A stretch of DNA of 64,000 nucleotides. Source: Halobacteriales archaeon QS_4_62_28. Its GTDB lineage: Archaea; Halobacteriota; Halobacteria; Halobacteriales; Haloarculaceae. Below are positions 33,549 to 43,777 of this stretch, piece after piece. The DNA is taken from NCBI GenBank assembly GCA_003021685.1, contig PXRO01000027.1:1-64000 (forward strand), read 5' to 3'. Position 1 is the stretch's first letter. The number at the start of each line of letters is the position of its first letter. The translations under genes and the position numbers were made by a program. The notes below the pieces were generated by a model that saw nothing but the letters and a program-made list of their open reading frames with translations, searched no databases and had not been told where the DNA came from.

Positions 33549-35615
33549 CTACAGTTCCGGTACCGCCAGGTGGAACTCGTCGTTCCGCGCTTCGACGAGA
33601 CAGAGGTGATAGCCGCCCTTGCGCGAGAGATTGATGAAGCTCTTGCGTTTGTCACGACTGAGGAGGCCGCTCGAAGTCGCTTCCTCGGCGGTTTCGAGCG
33701 CCGGTGGTTCGAAGAAGCTCTCGGTGACGAGGAAGGCCCCGGCCAGTGAATCACTCGACGAACCGACACGCTCGGCGCGGGTGATCAGATCGGTCATCAT
33801 GTCGTCGGTCGCCGGATCCCGCGAATTGTTGATGTTGGCGACGATCAGGGGGTTGCCCATCCGGTCTCTGACGACCACGTCGAACTGTTCCTGGGTCCGG
33901 TGCTGCTCGCCGTCTTCGGTGTACTCGACGGACACGTGCCCGTTGAGTTCGGCACGGTCGATCTTTGGCAGGGCGTCGTAGAGGTCACCCATCGCGTCCG
34001 GGTTGCCGGTTTCACGGATCTCGTACAGCAAGTTTCGAACGAGCCAATCCACGAACCGGTACTGGATGCTGCCGGTCAGGAACGCCTCGAACCCCTGGTC
34101 GGCGACCGCCGCCGTCTCCGCGTCGAACTGCGTGTGAAATTCGAGCCTGAGATTGCCCTCGACGGCAGACTGCTCTGCGTTGCCGGAGTGAACCGCTTCG
34201 AGCGTCGCATCGCCCTTCGAGTGATACCGGACGAAGAGATTGGTCCCGTCGATTGCCTCCCCCGTGCTGAGACGGGTTTCAGCCCCCGCTGTCGAGTCGT
34301 CGGCGACCATCTCCTCGATTTGCGCTTCGAGACGCTCGATTTCGGCCTGTGCCGTTTCGAGTTCCGACTGGAGTTCGTCCCGCTCGTCGGCGAGAGCGTC
34401 ACGTTCCTCACGGAGTTGCTCCTGTTGGGCCCTGGCGTCGTCGAGCGCAGTTTCGAGTTCCGCGACGCGCTCCTTGCTCGCTTCGAGGTCGGATCCCTGA
34501 TCGGGTGACTGTGCCTGCCTGGGACGGCCGGACTCTTGCTTTGCGGGCGCTGCCGGGTGCTCTGAGGACGACTGTTGAGCATCGCTGGTCGTCGGCTGAG
34601 TCCGGGATCGTGTCGACTCCTCGGGTTGGATATCGGGCGTCGACGTGCTTGCAGCCTCCGAGTATTCCGGATCCAGCGACGGGATCGATCTGGTTTCGAG
34701 GTCGACGGCACTGGCAGACTGCCCGCTCGTCTGCTGGGTCGAATCGACGCCAGCGGTGTCGGCCGCTGACTGCCGAGTCGTGTCCGCAGCGGCGGTTGTC
34801 TCGGAGGCGCGCTCTGTCGCTGTCTCGTCCCCGTCCTGATCAGTGGTTCCCTCTGGGGGTCCCGACTGGGCAGTGGTTCCCTCTGGGGATCCCGACTGGG
34901 TAGTGGTTCCCATCTTCGCCACCGGATCGGTGTCGGCCGTCGTTGGCGACTGTTCCTGACCATCATCGGCGTCTGTCTCGTTGGACACCGGCGAGGACGC
35001 GGTGTCCTCGCTCGCGGATGGTTGCTCCTCGGTGCCGGATTCGTGTGGTTCGGACGCGCCACCGCCGGTGTCGGGTACCGCCGGGATGTCGATGATATCG
35101 ATGTCGACCTGCCGGACCTCGTAGATGCCGACCTCGCCGTTGGCCTGTTCGAACGCTTCGTCCTCGGTGATCAACTGCTCGCTGTTGCCGACCCAGGCGA
35201 CGCTCATCGAGCGGCCCTGGTGGTAGATCTGGTAGTAGTCCCCCGAAAGGACGTTCTCGGACAGTTCGATGAAACCGGTGAAGCCGCCACTGGAAAGCGT
35301 CTGGTCGACCTCTTCGAGGGGTGTCTCCTCCGTGTAGTACTTCGCTCGCACCTCCTCGGCTCGTGCTTGCATCACAGCCAGCAACGGGAGGCTCGGATGG
35401 GGCGCTTCGCGCGCAGTCCCACTGGCGGTCTCGAAGTCCTCGATAGATCCATCGAGGATTCCGACGACGTTGCCATTGAGCATGAACAGCCTGGCTGGAC
35501 CGGCAATGACGGCCCCGGAAAAGTCACTGTCGGCGAGGCCGTGCAGGTCCTCGTAGCCGCCGGAAAACGGCACAGTGCCCCACGAGTCGACCTGCTCGAC
35601 GGTGCGTGTACTCAT
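33549..35615 (-). CDS. Large haloarchaeal coiled-coil protein, unknown function
   Basis: A 688-residue acidic protein. Residues 1-170 form a globular domain (WGTVPFSGGYEDLHGLADSD, SGAVIAGPARLFMLNGNVVG). A low-complexity Ser/Thr/Gln/Glu linker follows, with a 10-residue repeat (TTxQSGxPEG) at about 240-265. A coiled coil spans about 385-455 (ELETALDDARAQQEQLREER), and the C-terminal domain of about 220 residues has VVRDRMGNPLIVANINNSRD, resembling a restriction-like or sensor fold without confirmed catalytic residues. I recognise it only as haloarchaea-specific. ATG at 35621 is an equally possible start. Confidence 0.75.
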   Translation of the reverse strand: MSTRTVEQVDSWGTVPFSGGYEDLHGLADSDFSGAVIAGPARLFMLNGNVVGILDGSIEDFETASGTAREAPHPSLPLLAVMQARAEEVRAKYYTEETPLEEVDQTLSSGGFTGFIELSENVLSGDYYQIYHQGRSMSVAWVGNSEQLITEDEAFEQANGEVGIYEVRQVDIDIIDIPAVPDTGGGASEPHESGTEEQPSASEDTASSPVSNETDADDGQEQSPTTADTDPVAKMGTTTQSGSPEGTTAQSGPPEGTTDQDGDETATERASETTAAADTTRQSAADTAGVDSTQQTSGQSASAVDLETRSIPSLDPEYSEAASTSTPDIQPEESTRSRTQPTTSDAQQSSSEHPAAPAKQESGRPRQAQSPDQGSDLEASKERVAELETALDDARAQQEQLREERDALADERDELQSELETAQAEIERLEAQIEEMVADDSTAGAETRLSTGEAIDGTNLFVRYHSKGDATLEAVHSGNAEQSAVEGNLRLEFHTQFDAETAAVADQGFEAFLTGSIQYRFVDWLVRNLLYEIRETGNPDAMGDLYDALPKIDRAELNGHVSVEYTEDGEQHRTQEQFDVVVRDRMGNPLIVANINNSRDPATDDMMTDLITRAERVGSSSDSLAGAFLVTESFFEPPALETAEEATSSGLLSRDKRKSFINLSRKGGYHLCLVEARNDEFHLAVPEL
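34841..34910. repeat. 30-bp tandem repeat inside a coding region
   Basis: Units 34841-34870 and 34871-34900 match at 28-29 of 30 positions, with a third partial unit to 34910. They encode the TT(A/Q)QSG(S/P)PEG repeat in the low-complexity linker of the coiled-coil protein. In-frame length variation between strains is expected. Confidence 0.8.
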
Positions 35616-35708
35616 TACCATTCACAAGCCCCATATGGGACAAATAGTTTGCGCCGAATCTGACGCGAGTCCGACGAGCCTTTCATTGCTCGACCGTAAG
35701 TTCGGGGC

Positions 35709-36104
35709 ATGAGCGAGGAACCGGGGTTGAGCGATCAGTACCCGCGAGCGAGTCCCTGGCCACTGTTTGTCGCACTGGGGTTGACCATCTCCGAAATCGG
35801 CGTGTTTATCGGCATCTTCGCCGTCGCCGTCTTCGGGCTGCTTCTCTTTGGCGGCAGTGTGGCCGGCATCCTCACGGAGTCCGGGTATACGACGCGTCCG
35901 TGGCCGACACTGCTCGCCTTCGGTGGCCTGCTCGCCGTCGCCGGTCTCGCAGTCGTCGTCTGGCAGGTCCCGCTCGATGCTGTGACCCTCGAAAACTTCG
36001 GCCAGAACGGCCTGCTCGCGCGCGGCGTCGCGGTCGTCGCGTCGGGCATCATCCTGGTACTCGCGGGAGCCGTTGCGTCGGTCGTCGAGCAAACGAGTGC
36101 ATAG
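35709..36104 (+). CDS. Four-helix membrane protein next to cytochrome oxidase
   Basis: A 131-residue protein with four hydrophobic segments (LFVALGLTISEIGVFIGIFAV, LLLFGGSVAGILT, LLAFGGLLAVAGLAVVVWQV, GVAVVASGIILVLAGAVASVV). It is consistently encoded upstream of haloarchaeal coxA in my recollection. Probably an oxidase accessory or minor subunit; no catalytic motif. 48 bases separate it from the next small gene. Confidence 0.7.
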   Translation: MSEEPGLSDQYPRASPWPLFVALGLTISEIGVFIGIFAVAVFGLLLFGGSVAGILTESGYTTRPWPTLLAFGGLLAVAGLAVVVWQVPLDAVTLENFGQNGLLARGVAVVASGIILVLAGAVASVVEQTSA

Positions 36105-36152
36105 CGGGGTGAAATCAAAGAGCTATTAATCGCCGTCCGCTAAACCGCGAGT

Positions 36153-36395
36153 ATGACACTGCTCGGTTTCGAGAAAGAGACGTGGCTCGACCTGACGGTC
36201 AACATGATCCCGCTCGGGATTATCCTCTTTTTCATCGTCGCTTTCGCCATCGTCCCGGCGTTCGAGGGGAACCCGGTCTTTACCGTGCTGCAGTTTACGA
36301 TTATGGGGTCCATGTTCGTCGGACTGGCACTGTTGACCTACTACGCTGGGAAGGCGGTTCAGGGTGCCGAAGAGAGCGAAGAAGCCGCCGAGTAG
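36153..36395 (+). CDS. Small two-helix membrane protein of the oxidase locus
   Basis: An 80-residue protein with two hydrophobic segments (MIPLGIILFFIVAFAIV and QFTIMGSMFVGLALLTYYAG) and an acidic tail. It is a haloarchaeal family that accompanies the CoxA-type oxidase. Likely a small oxidase subunit or assembly partner, by neighbourhood only. Confidence 0.75.
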   Translation: MTLLGFEKETWLDLTVNMIPLGIILFFIVAFAIVPAFEGNPVFTVLQFTIMGSMFVGLALLTYYAGKAVQGAEESEEAAE

Positions 36396-36546
36396 TTACC
36401 CGCCGGTACACTGCTTTGTTCCTCCGTGATACGTCTCGACCTGGAACGTGATATTGCCGTCTCGTGTGTCGAGTCTGCGAAGATATTCGACCGAACTCTG
36501 ACATCGAACCGACCCTTTCATTACGTCCCAATCCTGAGGGGCAACC

Positions 36547-38340
36547 ATGGCAGGAGAACAGTTAGTACTGACGGGACTCATGGCCGTTCTCCTCGTCGTG
36601 ATCGTCGGCTCGCTCGCTCGCATCGAGGACTGGCGATCGTACACGCCACTCGTGAGCGGCGGCGGCGGTTACGGCGAGGCACCGGGCCACGCACACAGAG
36701 AGAAGCCGGGCGGTGTCGTTCGGTGGCTCACGACGGTCGACCACAAGGACATCGGGATTCTGTACGGGGTCTATGGCGTCATCGCCTTCGCAGTCGGTGG
36801 CATCATGGCGTTCCTGATCCGTGTTCAGCTAACGATTCCCAGTGGAGCCATCGTCGGCAACAACTTCTACAACTCGCTTCTGACGAGTCACGGGATCACG
36901 ATGCTGTTCCTCTTTGGAACGCCGATCATCGCGGCCTTTGCCAACTACTTCGTTCCACTGTTGATCGGAGCCGACGACATGGCGTTCCCGCGGATCAACG
37001 CCATCGCGTTCTGGTTGCTCCCGCCGGCGGCCCTGCTCATCTGGGCAGGCTTCTTTACCGCGCCGTTGACGGGCAACGACATCGCGCCCGCACAGACCGC
37101 GTGGACGATGTACACGCCCCTCTCGGCCGAGCAGGTCAACCCCGGCGTCGACCTGATGCTCCTCGGTCTCCACCTCTCGGGGGTCGCCGCCACGATGGGT
37201 GCGATCAACTTCATCGCGACCATCTTCACCGAACGCGGTGATGACGTCAACTGGGCGAATCTCGACATCTTCTCGTGGACGATTCTCACCCAGTCTGGCC
37301 TGATCCTCTTTGCGTTCCCCCTCCTCGGGAGTGCGATGATCATGCTCCTGCTCGACAGGAACATCGGGACGACGTTCTTCGCCGTCGAGGGCGGCGGGAC
37401 GATGCTGTGGCAACACCTGTTCTGGTTCTTCGGTCACCCCGAAGTGTACATCCTCGTGTTGCCGCCGATGGGACTCATCAGCTACATCCTCCCGAAATTC
37501 TGTGGGCGCAAACTCTTCGGGTTCAAGTTCATCGTCTACTCGACGCTGGCTATCGGGGTCCTCTCCTTTGGCGTCTGGGCCCACCACATGTTCTCGACGG
37601 GAATGGACCCACGCCTGCGGGCGTCCTTTATGGCTGTGTCACTGGCAATCGCGATACCCAGTGCCGTCAAAACGTTCAACTGGATTACGACGATGTGGAA
37701 CGGCCGTCTTCGACTGACGACGCCGATGCTGTTCTGTATCGGCTTCGTCTCGAACTTCATCCTCGGCGGCGTTACTGGCGTCTTCCTCGCCTCGATTCCC
37801 GTCGACCTCGTGCTTCACGACACGTACTACGTCGTCGGGCACTTCCACTACATCGTGATGGGGGCGATCGGATTTGCCGTCTTCGCCGGCATCTACTACT
37901 GGTTCCCGATCATCACCGGTCGGATGTACCAGCGCACGCTCGGGAAGGCACACTTCTGGCTGTCGATGATCGGCACCAACATCACGTTCTTCGCGATGCT
38001 GGCGCTTGGCTACCTCGGTATGCCACGGCGCTACGCTGGCTACGAGTTCGACGCGGCAATTGCACCGCTCGCGCAGGTGACGAACTTCCATCAAATCGCC
38101 TCGATTGGCGCGTTCATCCTTCTGGTCGGACAGTTGATCTTCGTCTGGAACATCGTCACGTCCTGGCTCGAAGGTCGCCACGTCGAGGGTCACGATCCGT
38201 GGAACCTCGAACGCGACGATATGCTGGGCAACGAGTTCACCTGGTTCAAGCAGAAACGTGAGACTGCACTCGCCGACGGTGGCGAGGACGAGGAGGAGAG
38301 CGCTCTCGCTGACGGCGGTCAGACGGCCGAGCAGCAGTAA
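36547..38340 (+). CDS. coxA: Heme-copper oxidase subunit I
   Basis: A 597-residue polytopic catalytic subunit that reduces O2 and pumps protons. Heme ligand His occurs in LLTSHGITMLFLFGTP. The Cu-B/active-site block is WQHLFWFFGHPEVYILVLPPM with HHMFSTGMDPRL, and the heme pair region is YVVGHFHYIVMGAIGFAV. About 13 transmembrane segments. The extra N-terminal hydrophobic segment (LVLTGLMAVLLVVIVGSLA) is typical of haloarchaeal subunit I. No subunit II gene is adjacent, so it is encoded elsewhere. Confidence 0.95.
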   Translation: MAGEQLVLTGLMAVLLVVIVGSLARIEDWRSYTPLVSGGGGYGEAPGHAHREKPGGVVRWLTTVDHKDIGILYGVYGVIAFAVGGIMAFLIRVQLTIPSGAIVGNNFYNSLLTSHGITMLFLFGTPIIAAFANYFVPLLIGADDMAFPRINAIAFWLLPPAALLIWAGFFTAPLTGNDIAPAQTAWTMYTPLSAEQVNPGVDLMLLGLHLSGVAATMGAINFIATIFTERGDDVNWANLDIFSWTILTQSGLILFAFPLLGSAMIMLLLDRNIGTTFFAVEGGGTMLWQHLFWFFGHPEVYILVLPPMGLISYILPKFCGRKLFGFKFIVYSTLAIGVLSFGVWAHHMFSTGMDPRLRASFMAVSLAIAIPSAVKTFNWITTMWNGRLRLTTPMLFCIGFVSNFILGGVTGVFLASIPVDLVLHDTYYVVGHFHYIVMGAIGFAVFAGIYYWFPIITGRMYQRTLGKAHFWLSMIGTNITFFAMLALGYLGMPRRYAGYEFDAAIAPLAQVTNFHQIASIGAFILLVGQLIFVWNIVTSWLEGRHVEGHDPWNLERDDMLGNEFTWFKQKRETALADGGEDEEESALADGGQTAEQQ

Positions 38341-38367
38341 CCACGATTTTCGTTCTTTCGAGACCCC

Positions 38368-38460
38368 TCACAGTCCGCCAGAGACGAGGACGATTCCAGT
38401 GACGAACATCAGTGTCGCGATTCCGGCGAGCACGAGAAAGAGCAGGTCCTTTTCTCCCAT
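38368..38460 (-). CDS. 30-residue single-span membrane micro-protein
   Basis: Too short for usual gene calling. ATG at 38460 reads MGEKDLLFLVLAGIATLMFV then TGIVLVSGGL and TGA at 38368. One hydrophobic helix fills most of it, with charges at the N-terminus. It sits just after coxA, on the other strand, beside another small membrane protein gene. The composition is that of a small oxidase subunit. Confidence 0.55.
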   Translation of the reverse strand: MGEKDLLFLVLAGIATLMFVTGIVLVSGGL

Positions 38461-38517
38461 ACGTCGGTGTCTGTCTGGAGCGAAAAAGGCTAATCGAATC
38501 GACCCTCACTCTCCGAT

Positions 38518-38781
38518 GTGAACGAAACACGACGGGGCGACAGACTCGTCGTTAGCCTGTACCTGATTATCGTCGCGCTGACGGGGGTGATGGGCTACGT
38601 CCTCGCACGGGCGACTGATCGATCACTCCAGCCGGAGTTGTTCGGGACGATCCAGTTGCCGCCGACGCCAGTCGGCGTCGCCGTGTTCGGGATGGTGACG
38701 ATCGGTCTACTGCTCGGCGTGTTGCTGGCGCTGGTGGTCTACGTCGGTCGGAACTTCGACGACGCGGCACGAAGGCAGTGA
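38518..38781 (+). CDS. Small two-helix membrane protein near coxA
   Basis: An 87-residue protein with two hydrophobic segments (LVVSLYLIIVALTGVMGYVL and VAVFGMVTIGLLLGVLLALV) joined by the conserved loop ELFGTIQLPPTPVG. I recognise it as a haloarchaeal family associated with the cytochrome oxidase locus. GTG at 38518 is the start. Function unknown. Confidence 0.75.
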   Translation: MNETRRGDRLVVSLYLIIVALTGVMGYVLARATDRSLQPELFGTIQLPPTPVGVAVFGMVTIGLLLGVLLALVVYVGRNFDDAARRQ

Positions 38782-38846
38782 GTGTTCGACCGGCTGTCCG
38801 TCTGTGAACAGTGGCGAATAGTGCCACGTTGGTACAGCCGGCAGTA

Positions 38847-40844
<1,998 letters not shown>

Positions 40845-41022
40845 GATGAAAGATACCTCGTCCGGAGCGTCTCAGGGAGACGGTATTAAATTATTTTCGT
40901 GTTTTTTACCTGTACGTTTCGTGTCAGTTTGCTCGATAGGAGTAAGAAAAGCAAGGCGGGGCAGAACGACCAGTGTATCGCGCTGACCTGGACATTCGGC
41001 GCCCGTCTCAATCGAAGCGCTG

Positions 41023-42726
41023 CTACGTCGCACCGATGGTTTCCCGGTAAGTCCCGAAGTGGTCCTCGAACACGCCCATGATTTCGCCCATCGTCGCCTG
41101 TGCCTTGACGGCCTCGATGATAGCCGGCATCACGTTCTCGCCATCGACCGTCGCTTCGTGGACGGCGGCAAGCACCGTCTCGACGGCCTCGTCGTCGCGT
41201 TCTGTTCGGACTGATTCGAGACGTTCGCGCTGCTGCGTCTGGACCGCCTCGTCGACCGTCAGAATCTCCGGTTCGGTGTCTTCCTCGACCGTATAGGCGT
41301 TGACGCCGACGACCGTTTCGTCCTCGCTCTCGACGCGTTGCTGGTACTCGTAGGCCGCGTCCTGAATCTCCCGCTGGAAGTATCCATCCTCGATGCCAGC
41401 GAGCACTCCCGCTCGAACGGAGCCATCACCGAGATTCTCCCGGACGTGTTCGATGTACTCCATGGCCTCCTGCTCGACCTCGTCGGTCAACGCCTCGACG
41501 GCGAAACTCCCGCCGAGCGGATCGACGATGTTTGTGGCCCCGGACTCCTCTGCGATGATCTGCTGGGTTCGCAATGCGACCCTGACGGCTTTCTCGCCTG
41601 GCAGGGCAAGTGCCTCGTCGAAACTGTTCGTGTGGAGGCTCTGGGTCCCGCCGAAGACGCCGGCAAGCGCCTGAATCGTGACCCTGACGACGTTGTTCAG
41701 AGGCTGCTGTGCGGTCAGAGACTGACCGGCGGTCTGGGTGTGAAACTTCAGCTGCGTTGCGGCAGGATCGCTGGCGTCGTACCACTCGTCCATGACGCGG
41801 GCGTAGATCCGTCGAGCGGCCCGGAACTTCGCCACTTCCTCGAAAATGGAGTTGTGCGAATTGAAGAAAAAGGATAGTTGCGGTGCGAACGTGTCGATGT
41901 CGAGGCCGCGGTCGAGACAGTCCTCGACGTAGGCGAACCCGTCGGCGAGGGTGAAGGCCAGTTCCTGCACGGCCGTCGACCCCGCTTCGCGGATGTGATA
42001 CCCCGAAATCGAGACCGGCTTGAACTTCGGCGTCTCCTCGGTCGCGAACTCGATCACGTCGGTCACGAGTCGGAGCGACGGTTCGGGTGGGATCACCCAC
42101 TCTTTCTGCGCGATGAACTCCTTGAACATATCGTTCTGGAGGGTCCCCCGGAGTTGCTCGCGGTCGATGCCGCGCTGGTCGGCCAGCGCGATGTACATGG
42201 CATAGATCACCGGCGCACTGGGATTGATCGTGAAACTCGTCGAGACCTCCGAGAGGTCGATCCCATCGAAGAGAATCTCCATGTCCCTGAGCGTGTCGAC
42301 GGCGACGCCCTCCTTGCCGACTTCGCCGTCGGCCATCGCGTCGTCCGAGTCGATCCCCATCAGCGTCGGCATGTCGAAGGCCGTCGAGAGACCGGTCTGG
42401 CCCTCCTCGATGAGATAGTGGAACCGCTCGTTGGTTTCCGTAGCCGTTCCGAAGCCAGCGAACTGCCGCATCGTCCACTGTCGCCCGCGGTACATCGTCG
42501 GGTAGACTCCGCGCGTGTACGGTTTCTCGCCGGGAAACCCGAGGTCGTCGAGATAGTCGATATCGGCTACGTCTGCGGGCGTGTACAGTCGGTCGACTTC
42601 GTGGTTCGAGACTGTCGCGAAGCGCTCTCGTCGCTCGCCGTACGCGTCGAGGACCGGATCGAGAGTCTCTGATTCCCACTCGTCTCTCGACTCGCGAATG
42701 GCCGTCAGATCGGCCTCGTCGTACAT
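41023..42726 (-). CDS. mcmA: Methylmalonyl-CoA mutase, catalytic large subunit
   Basis: A 567-residue subunit; the B12-binding domain is absent and must be encoded elsewhere, as usual in archaea. Substrate barrel motifs: YPTMYRGRQWTMRQFAGFGT with the radical-stabilising Tyr, ERFHYLIEEGQTGLSTAFDM, SGYHIREAGSTAVQELAFTL and RTQQIIAEESGATNIVDPLGG. It interconverts methylmalonyl- and succinyl-CoA for propionate and odd-chain or branched acyl-CoA use. ATG at 42726 is favoured over 42765 by homology to the family start. Confidence 0.95.
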   Translation of the reverse strand: MYDEADLTAIRESRDEWESETLDPVLDAYGERRERFATVSNHEVDRLYTPADVADIDYLDDLGFPGEKPYTRGVYPTMYRGRQWTMRQFAGFGTATETNERFHYLIEEGQTGLSTAFDMPTLMGIDSDDAMADGEVGKEGVAVDTLRDMEILFDGIDLSEVSTSFTINPSAPVIYAMYIALADQRGIDREQLRGTLQNDMFKEFIAQKEWVIPPEPSLRLVTDVIEFATEETPKFKPVSISGYHIREAGSTAVQELAFTLADGFAYVEDCLDRGLDIDTFAPQLSFFFNSHNSIFEEVAKFRAARRIYARVMDEWYDASDPAATQLKFHTQTAGQSLTAQQPLNNVVRVTIQALAGVFGGTQSLHTNSFDEALALPGEKAVRVALRTQQIIAEESGATNIVDPLGGSFAVEALTDEVEQEAMEYIEHVRENLGDGSVRAGVLAGIEDGYFQREIQDAAYEYQQRVESEDETVVGVNAYTVEEDTEPEILTVDEAVQTQQRERLESVRTERDDEAVETVLAAVHEATVDGENVMPAIIEAVKAQATMGEIMGVFEDHFGTYRETIGAT

Positions 42727-42802
42727 ACTATTACACTTGGTAGCAAGTGACAATAAGTCTTGCACAGCGTCACACCGCAGTCCGGGCGAGAGATTAGTCG
42801 TT

Positions 42803-42881
42803 TACCGGTGGACGTACCGTTTGATACGTCTCAGCCGTAATGGTCTCTGGCTGAATGTGTCATTTCGTACGTCCACCGGTA
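42803..42881. repeat. 79-bp palindromic element (type C)
   Basis: Perfect 15-base outer arms TACCGGTGGACGTAC (42803-42817, inverted 42867-42881); inner arms show partial symmetry (TCAGCC blocks). The right arm encodes the last codons and stop of the CBS-ParB gene. A half-copy is at 29206. Confidence 0.85.
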
Positions 42882-43720
42882 TTGTCTTCCTGCAATCGCT
42901 CGGTCGTCTCCACGAGCGGATGGCGGGCGTAGTCGACGACCTCGATGTCTGCAATCGAATCGAGGTCTTCTGCCTTCGCCGTTCGTGCCATCCCGAGGTC
43001 CACCGGTTCGTCGAGGACGATGACGTAGGCGTCCATCTCTTCGATGCCGATGCGTTCGGCCGCCTTGACGCGATGGTGGCCGTCCGCGAGCAAGAAGTCG
43101 CCGTTCGACGCCGAAGCCGAGTCCTGCGCTGCGGTGGGACGGTCGGTTCCATTGTCGATGACGACGAGTGGTTCTGCGAGGCCACGTTTGAGTTCGTAGA
43201 TCCGGCCTTCGAGTTCGTCGGCGTAGACGGTTCCCTGCGTCGGCACGAGTGCGTCGAGCGGGACCTCTCTACGTTCCTCGCGAGCAGTCACGTCGTGGAT
43301 CGATTCGAGCGTCCGCGTGAGTTTGTCGACCTTGCTGGGCGTGGCGCGTTCGATCTGTGATCGGATCACGTCGGCGTTCGAGATGATCCCGACGAGGTGG
43401 CCGGCGTCGTCGACGACCGGCAACTTCTGGATCCCCGACCTGAGAATGACGCGGGCGGCGTCCTGGACCGACATCTCCGGGTGTGCGACCAGAATGTCGT
43501 CGCTCATCACGCGGAACATCGGTTCGTGATCTTCTGCGAGCAGGAGGTCACGGGCACTGACGAACCCCTCGACGCGACGACCTCCACAGACGGGGAATCC
43601 ACTGTGGTTATCACTCTCGGCGATCCGTCGCGCCACCGCCGCAACCGTATCGTCGGGGGTGACCGTCGCCACCTCGCGAGTCATATACTCCTGTACCCGG
43701 GGTTGGCTCTCGGTCTTCAT
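42860..43720 (-). CDS. CBS-domain pair fused to ParB-like domain
   Basis: A 286-residue protein. The CBS pair covers about residues 10-125 (EYMTREVATVTPDDTVAAVA, SDDILVAHPEMSVQDAARVI, GIISNADVIRSQIE). The ParB/sulfiredoxin-like domain follows (VPLDALVPTQGTVYADELE, PLVVIDNGTDRPT, FLLADGHHRVKAAERIGIE). CBS pairs bind adenine nucleotides, so the ParB-like part may be regulated by energy charge. The last residues NTGGRTK and the TGA are supplied by the type C palindrome, replacing or truncating the native end. ATG at 43720 chosen. Confidence 0.85.
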   Translation of the reverse strand: MKTESQPRVQEYMTREVATVTPDDTVAAVARRIAESDNHSGFPVCGGRRVEGFVSARDLLLAEDHEPMFRVMSDDILVAHPEMSVQDAARVILRSGIQKLPVVDDAGHLVGIISNADVIRSQIERATPSKVDKLTRTLESIHDVTAREERREVPLDALVPTQGTVYADELEGRIYELKRGLAEPLVVIDNGTDRPTAAQDSASASNGDFLLADGHHRVKAAERIGIEEMDAYVIVLDEPVDLGMARTAKAEDLDSIADIEVVDYARHPLVETTERLQEDNTGGRTK

Positions 43721-43740
43721 ACACAGAGGAGACCGTGCCA

Positions 43741-43777
43741 GCAAAAAAAGCCCCCGCCCGTTCGGTCGACAGTATCA
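43741..43777 (-). terminator. Probable terminator of the TrkA-DHH gene
   Basis: After the TGA at 43775 the minus strand reads TACTGTCGACC, a GC-rich stretch and then a run of seven T (43742-43748). T-runs are the archaeal termination signal. The stop plus TACTGTCGACC is identical to that after the Trm112-like gene. Confidence 0.55.
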
